A stretch of 64,000 nt of DNA from Caprimulgus europaeus (lineage: Eukaryota; Chordata; Aves; Caprimulgiformes; Caprimulgidae). The notes under the pieces are model-generated. The model was not told the DNA's origin and ran no database searches. It was given only the letters and a program-made list of their open reading frames with translations. The stretch lies in contig OU015530.1 of NCBI GenBank assembly GCA_907165065.1, forward strand, positions 53,294,465 through 53,358,464, given 5' to 3'. The translations under genes and the position numbers were made by a program. The number at the start of each line of letters is the position of its first letter. Within the stretch, counting starts at the first letter, position 1. Positions 35,733-49,000 of this stretch are shown in pieces.

Positions 35733-38559
35733 CTGCAGCACTTGCAGACCTTTGAGGCTGGCTCTGGTTTAGCCTGTGTTCAGCCTCTTTCCAGCCTGTT
35801 GCTGTGATGCTTCCCAAACTCATTCACAGGGAAAACCACACAACTGATGCTCCGAAACCCACTGAAGCGATGGGGAGTCTTGGGCTGAAATCCAACTGTG
35901 TGCAAGAGTTTCATCAAACCAGTGCTAGCTATTCAGCTCCAGGATGACAGATAGACGTTGGCTTTGTGCCCCTCAGAGCTTTTTCCCAAAAAGCTGCTAG
36001 TTTACATGCCCTTATATTAAAGACTAATCTTAGTTACAAGCTCTGACATGGACTTCTCATTAGCAACCACCTATGAACTTTAATTTCTTCAGGTCAAGTC
36101 GGTTGTTACTTCTAATTTTTCAAAAGGAAAGAGTTTTGTAGAATATCACCCTTCTCTTAATTTCTTTGCTTGTGCCTAACCAGCCCTTGGGGAGCCTCCT
36201 AAGAGGTGTGCACCTGCAAGGATGTGTTCCTGTAGCAAAGAAACAAAACCCAACAAAATCCAAATGCAGCTAACACTTGTTAATCTATTGGAAGTCCAAC
36301 GAGCCTATCATTGCGTATGGACAGCTTTATACCAGACATAAGTATTGCTTGGCATGAGTCCTTCTTTAATTGCATTATACAAACATAACAGAAAATTGAC
36401 CCAAAGGGGGAAAACAATTTTATCCTTAGAACACTCTTCTGACTAAGTACAGAGCTTTTAATTAAATTCCCTATACAAAGTGACTGCCTGTCTCTCATGT
36501 TGAGCCTAATTGATATCAAAGCCATCCTTAAAATCAATATTTTTTTCTGGAAAAAAGAGCAAATACCCTCTCCACCCCAACAGAATTCAATAAATAATTT
36601 GATAGTACTTGACTCCTAACTGTAATCTTTGTCTCATTTGAGCAGAATATAAAGTGAAAATTTGTCCCACCGCCCCCCAGCATTCCCATTGCATCACAAA
36701 TCAGGCGTCACAAAATGTCAGTGTTCCTCCTCAGCAGGTCTGCTGTTTCCATTTATTTCAGTGAACCATGCTGAGCAAGGGAGGAATTCGAAATCTTCAA
36801 GTGGCAACACATTTATGTTGCTTTTCTTACCTATTATATATTTTTCACTTATTTATGATTATGGTTGCAATTGGATCCTATTAGAAGTCTCAGTAAGATC
36901 AAAGGCTTGTTAGAGCAGGCAGTACACAAACCTATGCTCTTTCAAGCCTGCTTGGGAAGGTTTGCAGTGCACCGTGCTCCTGCTGCAAACCCATAAGCAG
37001 TCGCTTAACTCGACTCCTAGGCAAAAGGCACACAGGTCCCTGCAAGACACGGCCCTGCTTCGATAAGACGAACACACAAATCAAAGGAGCAGGTCTTGTT
37101 CATTACCTTTGCTTTCTAAACAGTCTCCTTCATGTGTCCTTCTTGCTTTGTGCAGGAAACCTGTCAATCTTTCTCGTCAGAGCTGGCAACTGAGTTGGTC
37201 CCCTTTGCCAAGAGCAGCTTAGAAAACTGAAGGAAAAGAGCAAGAACAAAAATGAAGTTAAACGTTAAGGTGGATGTGGGTTTGGTTTTTTTGTTGTTTA
37301 TTATCCCCAGTTATTCAGCCAGATTTAGTGAAGTGGGAAGCTGAAAGTCTGGCTTTGGTTACTGCCCCACCAAAAAGGTGGTCTAAGTGTAAGTCAAAGC
37401 AGAGTTAGCATGTGCAGCCCTTTTGCTTTGCCTGTTCCTGATAAAAGCAGGAGTAATCTCCGCAGAGACCACTGCCTGGTGAGGGAGCACGGACTTGAAA
37501 GCTCAGCCCTGATCTTCAGTTTCTGCTCTGTAATGTCTCTCTGTTGATATTGGCCCTTGGGGACTCTTGCTACAAGCACAATTTTCTTTCAAGAGCGTAT
37601 GCTAATTGTGGCATTAGGGGTGTATTTATGATCTCTAGCTGACTGTGGCAGGTAAGATGGGGAGCCAAGTGGTACTGAATCTGCAGACAGACCACACTCA
37701 TAAAGCAAGGTTTTGTGCTTCCCGTGCACCGTGACACCCTGAAGCATGAGGGGTTAGTCTAAATAGAAACCTACATCAGCATCACTGGAATAAAAATTCA
37801 CCCATGATTCAGGTAGCCGAGCCAGTTTCATGGACCTCGCAGCATGCTTGTGCAGCAGGGTAACGACCTGAGACCGGGTTTTTATAGGCAACCAGCAAAG
37901 CCGTCTGCTGAACTGGGCTGTGGGAAAGAAGAAAGGCTGGTGGAAAACTGGAGGAATGGAAAGATGATGTTATTTTACTACATTGTTCCTGGTCCTTTAT
38001 TCCAAAAAGCATCATTCATGTAGTCCTGAAAATTATTCCTCTTCCAAAGTGGTCCCATGCCCTCACACCTTCCTGTGTTCCACCACAGAAGCAAAAACCT
38101 GCTGGTTGCAGGGGATAGCAGCCAACTAGCCCTCCTAAAAAGTCACCTTCTGGAAGGTTTCTCATTTGGGATCTGCATCCTCTGGTCCTTTTCACGTTTT
38201 GTTGCTGGCTTTGGCAGATGGATGTGATGGGATTGCCATGCAAGTGTGTTTGTGCACACCTAAGTCTCATCCTCAGCTGGGGTTGCAGCTGGTGGTGGGG
38301 AGCTGAGCCAGTGCCCACCATGGAGCACAGAAGGCCCTTGTAGACAGCATGTGTTCAAACATGCCACCATTTCTCACCTAACATAAACTTGTTTCAGCTA
38401 CATGCAATGCAAATAAAATATTTAGCAGAGGCTGGCCGTACATCTGAGTGCCAGCAGAAAGTGAGAAAGGCTGGAAATAAATATTGACACGACGGTGTCG
38501 AGGCTCACGGCAAAGTCAGGTGTATGTGTCGCTATTTTATAGGCCCTGCTAAATGATCA
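35733..38559. other. Non-coding stretch, no gene recognised
   Basis: The longest frame is 101 codons (38016-38321, minus), unrecognised. No transposon was identified. Confidence 0.5.
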
Positions 38560-38610
38560 GAGCCTGACTCTGCTCCCAGCTGTAAGGGTGTAAATCTGGA
38601 ATAAATCAGT
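38560..38610 (+). repeat. Amniote repeat, CTGACTCTGCTCCCAG..GTGTAAATCTGGAATAA type
   Basis: AGCCTGACTCTGCTCCCAGC, then GTAAGGGTGTAAATCTGGAA, then TAAATCAGT. It matches the left half of the palindromic type seen at 28310. The right inverted half is not recognisable. Confidence 0.45.
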
Positions 38611-41600
38611 CACACCACCCCAAAACTGATGCATATGAGCTTCTGTCCAGTGGGGCTGAGCATTTCAGTCAGGAAGACTCAGACCTCCCTTCCTATTAAC
38701 ATTTATGCAGGACATCTTAGGTGCCTTTGGAAGAGTCATCATAAAATTTCTGTTGCCGTAGGGAGGGCCTTGAAACAATAATTTGCAGACAGTTATAATT
38801 ATTAGAGATAGTAATTGAATTAGTAGTTATTTAATTATTATTATTAGTGTAATAAATAGTTCTTGTCCTCCTTGGTCCTGCAGAATACAGCCTGAGGAAA
38901 TTCCAGTATGAGAGAAGAGCTCTGTTTGGAGACAGCTGTATGAAAACACTGCAGTGAAGGAGGAACCAGAGAAAATATCCACCCCTACCCAGAAGGCAAT
39001 CTCTGCACACTCTAAGATATTGTAGAATATAACTTCTAGAGGTGTATTTTGGTTCAGGGAGGAGTTACACTGGGAGCTGAAATGGCTGATTTATATGTAC
39101 TTTTATATATTAGGTATTGTTTCATCAAAAACATGGCATAGGGGCCCCCAGTGTAACCAGTTAACTTTTCCATGGATAAGTTGCTTTGAGTTATGAAAAA
39201 CATTTATTGACTGATGAAGGCTGTGTGATGACAACACAGCCTGTGAGGCAAAGCAGGTGGAAGGAAGGGTCTGTCTTGGCCAGTCTTTAACACGAGCCCA
39301 AGAGATAAGTGTTTCCAATACAGCATGCCAAAGCGATGCAGGGAGACTTGTCTCCTACCCAAGCTAATGATGGAGCCATGTCACCATATGTGTGGTTAGT
39401 TTCCAGCAGCTCCTCACTTTTTCAGCACGAATGGAGGATGACAGATTGGATATTAGACAAATTACTCTTTTCTCGAAAGCAGCAGTCGCAGTGATATCCA
39501 AGAGCCTTCTTCACTCTCTCTTCACTGAGCAATTTCTGCACCATCATTCAAAGCTCTTTGCAATAAAAAGGTGGTTGGTAAGCAAGAATTACAGCACAGC
39601 TCCTGAGCTTCCACCCAGCGTTTCCTGAGGTTGTGCCTGTACCAGCAACTGCAGCAGGCTGCTGTCCATCCTCTCATCTTCCTGCCAACTGGCACGGCCA
39701 TGCTGCCACCCACATGGACAAACCCTCTTCTTCTGAAAAAACAGGGTGGTCACATCCCAGCTGCCCACTGAGAGCTGCGTACCAACAATGCTTGTGGGGA
39801 CAGTGCTGATGTCACTTGGCTGGGGCTCAAGCCAGGCTGTGGACCTGTGCCCAACCTGGGATGGGTGGCAGGGAGGGTCTCCAGGTGTAGCAGGGTGGAT
39901 TGATTCCCTGAGTTCAGGTCTGCTCCCAGGAAAGTCTCCAAAGAAGCAGATCCATCAGCACTGTGGGAAGGTGATGGGGAATTAATGTCCTCAGGGGAAG
40001 CCTTATGTGTTGCCTCAGACAACAAATTCAGTAGTTGCCTTGGGGGCAAAAACTGGAAGGCAAATGTGCCCCTTGAAAACCTCATGTCCCTGGGCATGAT
40101 TTGGTAGAGGTGAACTTTTTTCCACTGTGTTTACAGTGTTCAGAGACAGATGGTGATTCCCCTGGCAAGTTCAAATTTTAAAGGCATTTCTGATATTGAC
40201 TCACCTCAGCTATCAGTTGAACTCTGAGTTTCCATGGGTAACTGCCTAAGGACACTGTGTCTAGGGTCACCCAACTGGTGATGACAATTGGCCTGTAAAG
40301 CAGTACCCTGTTGACCTATGCTCCTTTGAGGACAAACCTGTAGATCCCATCAGCCACATATTGTCAGGGGTCCGGTGCTCCACGTTACCCTTCGTTCTTC
40401 TGAGTTCACTTTTGCCTCTCATCATCCACCTTCCAACACACCTTCCAGGCACCAACCAAATCATAGACCTAATTCTTGGGTTTGCTCTTTGCCTATCACT
40501 TTTCTCTTTGCCCCCTCCTCAAGCTTCTGCTGTTGCTCTCTGTCTCCAGGACATGACTATGGATAGTGCATTGCCCTCTAATGGATAGATTTCAAACTGA
40601 GCTCCTAGACCAACCAGAACTGTTGGTAGGATCCTTTGACCCACTAATGAGGCAGGAGACTTGATATCCACATCCAGGCCACTTTCTATCCTCTGCTTTC
40701 CTTGAATCATAATAAAATACCTTTTTTTTTTAATAGCACACATTGGACTGAAAGTTGCAGCTGTTTTTAAGAAGAAGCAGAGGAAATCTGTGCCAGTATG
40801 AACCCTGGTTCCTTCATGTCCATGCATTCTTTAATTGGCTTCAGAGTTAGGAAAGCACAAACAAAGCTGATTTCTGTGATTCCACGCATCTGGATTTCAG
40901 GATGTTTTTTTTTTAGCTTGCCTAATCCTGCTTAAAGTCTTAAGATTTATTTGTATGTTTATAAGATGCTGCTTTTCTCATTGTATGTACATTATAGTCA
41001 CCATTAAAATAACACAAACAAAAAGAAAAACAGAATGGACTTGCAAGCAGCTGATAATTAATTACGGAGAACTTTTGAAAGGGTGGCTTAGCATCTTAAG
41101 TAATTCCCTTTGTTGCCACATACATGGGCTTGTTTTATAAACTACAATCAATCTGCCATTGAGGGGAAAACTGCAAGATGAACTTAGTCATCTGAGCTCA
41201 TTTCCAGTTTCAAAAACTAAAAGGCTTTGGAGTATAAAGTACCCTCTTCTTTTAATGTCAGTAAATAAGTTGATCTGTTTATATGGTTTTCAATACAAGT
41301 AAACTGCTTGCCATTTAAACAAGTTCAATCAGCTGTGAAAATTGACATTTTTAACCATAAAATCAGACTTCATCCTACCATGATATTAAATATTAAGGAA
41401 TCATTTAAAGGACAGTATACATTTCAGAAACCTGCCTGGAGAGATGAATGCCAATTTCTGCCATTCACAAATAACATGCAAAAAAATGGCCTGCTGCTCT
41501 GTAAAAGCCACTTTACAGACTTATTCCTACATGGTAAATCATTGTCGCTCTGAGAAGACATTCAAGCTTCACACTCAGCCCTTGTGTGGCAAAAACACAC

Positions 41601-42583
41601 CCTCAAAGAGGACTGCCAGAGAGGACGGATGGGAAAAGGGCATCGTGTGCTGATGCTCTCCCTGGTGACAGCATGTCCAGGTCTGTGGGAGGCTGCAGCA
41701 GGGCTCAGCATCCTCCAGTCCCTGGAGCCTGGGAGGCATCTGCCCACCCGTACCCTGCCCGTGGAGGTGAGCAGTGGGATTTCCAGCTCCCCTTGCTCAT
41801 ACACATGGCTGCAGTCACCAGTGACACTTGGGAATGGGACATTCCTACTAACATCAAGACTCCAGGCAGTCTGCACATACTTCTCTCACTCCTGCCTTCT
41901 TTTTTTTTCTTTTCCTTCCTTTCCCCCCTGCTCCCCACCCCCTGTTTCTATCCAATTTTGTGGACAAAAAAGCCCATGCTGCTTTGGATTGAGCTTACAA
42001 CTGACACAGCTCTTCACAGCTCAACACCCCTGATGTTTTGCCTGTGCCAAAGGGGTCTCATTGTGTAAGGGGTTTCCTTCTGAATAGGACAAAGCAAAAC
42101 AGCGAAGCAGTGGGATTACTGGGCTGCTGAAGGGAGACAATAGGGAAACAAAACTCAGGCTGGAGAGACATTTATTTTTCAGAGGGGCATGGCTGCCCTT
42201 ACACAATCCCTTTTCAAGCGCTGTGAAGTTTCTCTAACACAATCCAGTCCTGCAGCCAGGCAGAAATCCAGTGTATTTGAAACCTTTTCTTTCCATCTTT
42301 AATTTAAAAAATCTGTGCCCATTTACTACCACAAGCTGCAAGGGCACTAAGGTTTAGGAAGATCTAACAATGGGCTTTGGGGTTCCTCTGGTTGAGCACT
42401 TCTGGATGTTTCAAGCACTGAAGAACAGTGGTCAGATCTTTCTATGCTGACTAGTTGATGTGGAAATCCAAGTGGGTGCAGGTTTCAGTGATCGGCTGCC
42501 AGCTGACCAAGCACATCACTGTCATTCCCTGTCCCATACTGTCTCGCTTTTGGCTTCCAGCCTGAATTTTAGCTCTAAGTTCC
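38611..42583. other. Non-coding stretch, includes longest open frames of the window
   Basis: Plus-strand frames 41584-42033 and 41586-42068 (149 and 160 codons) and a minus-strand frame 41562-41876 overlap over the same GC-richer bases. None resembles a known protein, and the 160-codon one traverses a C/T tract (41890-41945) that encodes low-complexity S/F/P. An unrecognised 115-codon minus-strand frame lies at 39750-40097. Confidence 0.5.
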
Positions 42584-42758
42584 CCCAGAGAAGTTGTGGA
42601 TGCCCCCTCCCTGGAAGTGTTCAAGGGCAGGTTGGATGAGACTTCAGGCAACCTGGTCTAGTGGAAGCTGTCCCTGCTGATGGCAGAGGGGGTGGAACTG
42701 GATGATCTTTAAGGTCCCTACCAACCCCAAACAGTCTGTGATTCTATGACTCTATGAA
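42584..42758 (+). mobile_element. CR1 LINE 3' fragment, avian type
   Basis: CCAGAGAAGTTGTGGATGCC, TTCAAGGGCAGGTTGGATGA, GCAACCTGGTCTAGTGGAAG, GGTGGAACTGGATGATCTTT and AAGGTCCCTACCAACCC, then GATTCTATGACTCTATGA. A near-consensus avian CR1 3' end including the terminal octamers, probably the youngest copy in the window. Only about 175 bp survive the 5' truncation. Confidence 0.95.
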
Positions 42759-42941
42759 ATGGCCTGAGGCTTTTCCACTTGAAGGCGAGGAGAAGGGGCA
42801 GACCTCTCTTTGTGGCTGTGGTAGCCGTCTGAATCCACAGTGGAGTGTGGCTGAAAAAGAATGTTAATTCTGGGAATGCAGGTTTGCTCCTTGTTGGGGA
42901 TTCAAGCTGTGATTGTGGTTCCTTCCCTTGTCAAAATTTTT

Positions 42942-43156
42942 AGTAGAAATGAGGAAAAACTTCTTTATTGTGAGGGTGACAGAGCCCTGAGACAGGCTGC
43001 CCAGAGAGGTTGTGGAGTCTCCTTCTCTGGAAATGTTCAGAACATGCCTGGATGCTTTCCTGTGCAACCTGCTCGAGGTGAACCTGCTTTGGCAGGGGAG
43101 TTGGACTAGATGATCTCTAGAGGTCCCTTTCAACCCTGACCATTCTGTGATTCTCT
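42942..43156 (+). mobile_element. CR1 LINE 3' fragment, avian type
   Basis: GAAATGAGGAAAAACTTCTT, ATTGTGAGGGTGACAGAGCC, GAGACAGGCTGCCCAGAGAG, ATGTTCAGAACATGCCTGGA, GGAGTTGGACTAGATGATCT and CTAGAGGTCCCTTTCAACCC, then CCATTCTGTGATTCT. It belongs to a different subfamily from the copy 184 bp upstream (GCTTTGGCAGGGG segment instead of GATGGCAGAGGGG), so this is a second, independent insertion rather than a duplication. Confidence 0.95.
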
Positions 43157-44271
43157 GGAGCCCCTCCAATGCTGGAAGTTGACCTTACTCATACAGGACC
43201 ACTCAATGCTGTCTCACTTTCCACAGGTGCTGGGTATGAGTCCCCCAGATCAGCCCAAGGAATTAATTTCTTCTCAGATTCCTACATGCCAGGCTGTGAC
43301 TTTCTCCCTGCTCTGGGCATAATGGGAAAAATACTGGATAGAGAGCACTAACTTATCCCACAGGGCTGCTTGCAATAGGGTTTGCTCTTGGCACTCCTTT
43401 GTTCTCCTACAAAGGCATGTGGGATGGGGAGAAGCCAGTCCTATCATAAGTAAACAAATGCGCTGAGTTAAATTTTTTAAATGGAGTCATAAATAAAGAA
43501 CTATCATTGGAGAAGTCCCTGAAGACACTGTTTTTGCTAGGTTTTTTTAATGTTGGCAGCTTCAGCAACTTTTACAGAGATGTCAGAGTAAATAGCCTGC
43601 GATCCTACAGCCTCTTATAAAAGTCTTTAACAACAAGAAGATTTTTATGCTTTCATATTAGATGGATTCCTAATAGACATTCTGTTCATGTCTCCTTATT
43701 TTATGTAGTGTAGAAAAAAATAATAATCCCTCTCTGCAGCATATATTAAAATGTACATGTTTAGCAATTTCCAACTTAAAGAAGAAAGAACTAGATGCCT
43801 TTTGGACAGAAGACAATCAGAGTTTTCTGGGATTTGGAACATCTCATAGCTTCTACACCAGCCATAAAGGGGGAGGGAGGGGAATAAATGTTTATTCTGT
43901 TTAACTTAACAAACAGAAATTTAAGTGAGACTTAATCACACTGTGCAGGTAAATTTCCTGATACGCTATTAGAAGGCTCTTTCATCTTGCAGATTAAAGG
44001 CTACCTGGGGAAGCTGTTGCACAGTGAGGCAAAGGGTGCATTAACTCTCCTGCCTCAGTAAGTACAGGGTGGGCCATTTCACTTTCAAAATGGAGTATTT
44101 CTCTCATGAGGAGAGTTACTACAAGGAGTATTACTACAGTGTGTTATATGTTTACAACTTGCATTTGGGATAGGGTTGATTTCCCTTCATAGAAGAGGTC
44201 AAAAACATTATGAGATACAGTAGATGAAAACCGAATCTCTCAAAATTCAACCTAAAAATGAGCATACACTC
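43157..44271. other. Non-coding stretch, nothing recognised
   Basis: A TACAGGGTGGGCCATTT string at 44063-44079 resembles a transposon end but has no inverted partner nearby. Otherwise unique AT-rich sequence. Confidence 0.45.
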
Positions 44272-44475
44272 TTTTAACCACAGGCATTTTTAGCTCCTGG
44301 AACAACTTACCTAAATTCCCCGTCATCTGACAGCTTTAAATCAAGTCTGGATATGTTCCTAGAAAATATACTCTAAATCAGCTGAAAGTCAAGAGCCTGA
44401 TGTGCAATTCCTGCAGGGAGAGTCTACAGCCCACATTATGAGGGAGGTGAGACCAAGTGAACAGAATGGTCTTAG
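44272..44475 (+). mobile_element. Old CR1 LINE 3' fragment (turtle/crocodile-like lineage)
   Basis: TTTTAACCACAGG, CTCCTGGAACAACTTACCTA, CATCTGACAGCTTTAAATCA, TCTGGATATGTTCCTAGAAA, CCACATTATGAGGGAGGTGA and AACAGAATGGTCTTA. This follows the 3' part of an ancient CR1 family ('GGAACAACTTACC..ATCAAG.TTGGATGTTTTTCTAAAAGATATGCTC', 'GTGTTATGCAGGAGGTCAGA'). Divergence is much greater than in the 42-43 kb copies. Confidence 0.72.
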
Positions 44476-45989
44476 AGCTGCTGAACAGTGTCCCATGCCC
44501 CTCTCAACCAACTGCATCTGCTTGCAGAGTGAGTACCTTTAATAAATCAAGTTGTTTTTTTCCTTTCTGTATCAATCACCTGTTTTAATTCTTGAGCTTT
44601 CTCAAAGGGAATGTTATAGAGGCCCAAAACCTTCACCTATGGCTGAAGTGTAAACATGATGATGGGGTTTTAAAACATGGAACTGGTTTTGCTAACATCT
44701 CTTTCCTCCCTCATGCCTGGAACTCATTCCTAAAACCTTCAAGACTCCATTCTTTTATAAATCTACTTCCAAGGTGACAGATAAGGTGAAGCCTCCCAAA
44801 CTACCTTTGGTTGTCTACATTCTGGATATCCACCTGACCCAGTTGTCATGTATAGTGAAAGGAAAGAACTAAGCCTTTGTAAAGTGTGACTCGTTTGACC
44901 AACTTTAGGATGAGGTGAAGAGTGCCTGGACTCCCTTGGCTCTGCCAACTATATTAGCAGTGAGCATAGGAGGATCTGAGGGTGATGAGCCCAAACAGAT
45001 TTAGAGTCAAGATGTTGTTGCTTGTATCTTAAAACAATATCCAGAGGAGAATTTAGTGCAGCAAGTTGGAAGGGGGTGGTAGTGGTGACACTTATTTATA
45101 TCTCTAGGGAAACCCCAGATAAGCTTCTCAGAGTTGTATTCCTTCACCAGGCTTGGCAAGAAACAGTCAGCTCCAAGGTAAATACAAGTCAGCTGCAACT
45201 GCTAATCCAATCCTCTGCACAGGTCCAGCTTAAGGGCTAGGTGCTGAGGGCTGTCAAGAGATGCCCACTTCCTAGGAGCACAGTTCCCTGCAATTGCAGG
45301 AGTTGTGCTGGTGTGTATATGGGGAACACAAGCCTTGCCTGTAGTACCAGCTACCTCCAGTCTTCTCTGAAAACTGTCTTTCTCTTTTCCTTTCCACGTA
45401 TGTAAACCATCACCAGAAGCTCAGTGTTTCCTTTCACGCTGTGAATAGACAACCTGCTGGTTCCATGACTGTGTTTGGCCTAAATACTTTTTAAACATTG
45501 TTCTCCTGGACCTTTATTCTCTTTATTTCAGGGGCTGTTATCAGATCAGTGTGAACTCACGATGGAGATACACATACCACTTTACAGTGAGGTAGGAATC
45601 ATTCAAGCTACAATTGCATCTGTTTTTGCTGCAGAGGTATGTCCTTTGTACTGTCTCTATGCTGATAACCTTGGAGACTTTGTCAAGGCAGACTAGAAGT
45701 TTGGAAGGATAAAGAGTGTCTATACCAAATCTGGAGATGTCACTGTGACTGAGATGGAGACCTAATTAGCTTGGTCAAACCACCATGCTCCTGTGGGTAC
45801 TGATTCAAACTAGAGCATCAGTGTGATGTTGCACACTGCTGTGTAGTCAAGCCAGACTGTTTAGAATTAGATCAGGCATTTCACATTACACAATACATCC
45901 ATACTATAAAGTTGATAGGATTATCTAAAGAGGACTAAGACCAGGCCAAGGAATGGCAGCCCGGAAATCAGGATAATTTTTTTAACAGG
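44476..45989. other. Non-coding stretch, no gene recognised
   Basis: Only frames of up to 72 codons (45022-45240, plus), and no repeat that I can name. Confidence 0.45.
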
Positions 45990-46085
45990 TAAATCTCTTA
46001 CACTATGGAATGATTTCCAGTGGCAGCTCTATTGCTTGGAAGACTTAAATCTAGATCTAGAAACAATAAAATTCAGCAATAGGAT
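45990..46085 (+). mobile_element. Probable old CR1 LINE fragment
   Basis: AAATCTCTTACACTATGGAA, TGATTTCCAGTGGCAGCTCT, TTGCTTGGAAGACTTAAATC and TAGATCTAGAAACAATAAAA. The order resembles the 'CACTGTGGAATGA..TCCC..TTGGAAG.CTTAAATCTAGACTGGA' 3' region of an old CR1. No terminal octamer was found; the assignment is tentative. Confidence 0.45.
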
Positions 46086-49000
46086 ATGACCACCCAAAGG
46101 GCATCCTCCAGCTCCACTCCTATTGACACCATGAACAGAAAAATGGTGATGGATTGACCATCCTGAGCTATTCTGAGGCCATTTCTAGCAGGTGGCACTG
46201 GACATGATCAGCAAGACTCTACTCAGACACCACCCTCCTTACTCCACCACAGGACATTAACTTATGACTGCTACCAGCTGGTAGTGAGCCACATTTCTTA
46301 AGCAAGATGAATGAATTTGTTCAGATCTTCTACTGAGCCAAGAGGAAGTCATTGTTCCACCACGATATGACAAGAGATGCTTTAGTTTATTCCGTGCATA
46401 TCTGTGTTGGCCCTGCTCCTATGACATCCAAGGGCGCTTCAACATTAAGAGGGGGTTTTAGGCAAACAGCAGGGTAACAGACAGGTTTTATTAAATGCTT
46501 CTAAAATCTCTGCAGACAAATTTAATTCCTTAGTGCACAGAGCTTCAAGAATTATCTTGGTGGTTATTGTGTCTTTGAAGCACAGAACAGCCTGGATACC
46601 AAACGCAAAAGGCAAGTACCAACTGGAAGAAGATGGAATTAGGGTTGCTTAGTTGTGTGGAGCTGTGAAGTGAGGCTGGGTTCAGACAAGGACCTTCTTG
46701 TTGTTAGATTGTGGTTTTCTTGTTTACACTGTTCCACATTACCTCTTTCTGATCCAGTAAGTCTGTTGTAGCTAAGCCACATGTGTGCCTGCTTGTAATA
46801 ATTAGTAAAAACAGAATTGAGAATGTTCAGCAGTAACTGAGGGCACCGATATACCATGACCACTCCTAGAACTGTTATATTTGAGGAATATGTGGCTGGA
46901 GCAATACACTGGGGATTCGTCTTGCATTCCTTGGACAAAATAATTTTGATATAACTTACTCCTAGAAGGTACAGTCTGCAGATCATGGAAACTCCAGTGG
47001 GTCTATAAAAGCGTAGACCTTCTTAAAACAGAGGAGGACCTTTGAAGAAAGCAGAAACAAATAGACTGAATACAGGTTGACTTCCTGATTTGTCTTCCTC
47101 CTGTTTATCAGGGCCCACACCCTGTCTAATTCCCTTTATGCTCTTTATACATCAAATGGCTGAATACTCACCGTGAGGAAATCTGTCATCATGGCTTTAT
47201 TTAGCATTCAGACCAACCTTCCTGTCGGGTGCAACTTGTGAGATCCTAACTTTGCAGACCTAAGACAACTTGTGTAATTTGTGTTCATGTGAACAGAAGC
47301 TTGTGCATTTTGAAATGTTACAATCAAATAATCCCATCTGTACTTGGGAGTCTAGCAGGCTGACTTACAGTTGCCTTTTTGCAGTAATTATGGAACTGCA
47401 TTGGTAGGAAGCATTTCAATTGAGCTAAAACTCAGTCCTCTTGGTTTTCAGCTTCCTTGCCAGATGAGATTTGTAAACCTAGTGGAAAATTCTGCCTTTT
47501 GCATTTTAATAATCTCTAGGAAGACTGACCACCTAGTGACAGCATCTTCTACTGTCTTCAAAACATCTCCTATCTCCTATACTTCAAAATCCCTGTGAGC
47601 TTCCAAGATGACAGGAAGATATTTTTATCTCCAGCCTTTTCCTGACATTCAGGCATTTCAATTTTTTCATTAAGTAGAGAGAATATTGCTCTCATCTTCC
47701 AGTTTGAGCTTTGCCCATCCTAATGATGATGAAATAAGCTGTTGTCTGGTTTCTCCCTGCAGAGCATTTTTGGCCATAGGTGGGATACAACAAAGTCTTC
47801 ATCAACATGAACAATTAAAATAAAATGTCCCTGCTGATTATTTGTACTGTATTTTGAAAGTATAGGTAAAGATTTTTTTACAAACTGTATTTTCAAGGAT
47901 CTGTCATTGAGGTTTGAATACAGGTTAATAAGGGTTTCCTAAATGCCAGTCTCCTCTTCCTGTCACTGGTGAGGGTTGCTTAGCTTTTCTGAAAAATCAG
48001 ATCCATTGCTAAAAAGTGCTGCCAGATAGAATTTGATATCTATTGTTAAAGTTCATTAGACTGAAGCCAAAAAAAATCCCTGTCTGGTTTGGTGTAAAGC
48101 TCTTTTTCCCCTGAGTGCCGTTGGCTAAGAATTCTGCATATTCTAATTTTAAAGTATCATTCATTTTCTATTTGGTGATAAATGCTTTCCTGTGTAAGAG
48201 TCTTTTGATTGCTCTGCTAATTAAAGTGGATAGTTTCCTTTTATGTTAGGTGGTTGGGCTTCTGGGTAACTGCAATTTGCAGGGAACAGCCAAGGTTACG
48301 TGGCAGTGTTTATTACCTTCATTCTCATCACCAACAGGTACAGGTTCTGGAGCTCCAAATTCTCAGTAAGGAAATTAATTGAAAAAAATGAGAAATTTGT
48401 CATTTTGGTCCCCCTTTTTCTAGGAATGGTTTTTTATTTATTTGTTCTCCCAGATTTGTTGCACTGCAAGAAAATTTTGATGACCTGAAGGACATGGAGA
48501 CAGAAGGAGGAATGGAAATTCCATTTTGACCCTTTTTTTCCCCTCTGAGCCTATGTTGGTCAGCATAGGTATTTGTGTTAGTGGCATATAAATGTGTGCT
48601 GGGAAACTTGCCCTTTTGGTAAATGTTATTTTATTTGCCAAATGACACTGTGCCTTCACTTCTGCAGAAATGCCTCTCTTGATCTGAACTGCTTGGGCAA
48701 ATGCAGTAGACTTGGTCTGAAATATTAGAAGAAAACACAGGAGAATACCCTGAACAGAACAGAAAGTGAATAACCATGGCCAGACAGAGCAATCTCTTCA
48801 GAGGGAAACCTCTGGGGGTGGAGATCTAGCTACCACCCAGGGGACCATTGTTCTTCCAGGCTGTGATGGATATCAGCAACAAGCTATCAAAGAAGGGCCT
48901 CAAACTATCTCAAGTATCTGGTAAAGAACTCTCTTATAAGCAAAGAGAACTACTACATAAGCAAAACTCTTTCCACTGAATGGGACTTACAGAAGGAATA

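Noticed and set aside
41562..42068. Longest open frames (149 and 160 codons, plus; 104 codons, minus) as a gene
   Set aside because: Three frames are open over the same bases, the translation runs through a C/T tract as low-complexity S/F/P, and no motif or family is recognisable. Base composition is the simpler explanation.
44063..44079. TACAGGGTGGGCCATTT as a mariner-like terminal repeat
   Set aside because: Starts with TA and resembles transposon ends, but no inverted partner or transposase remnant was found within several kb.
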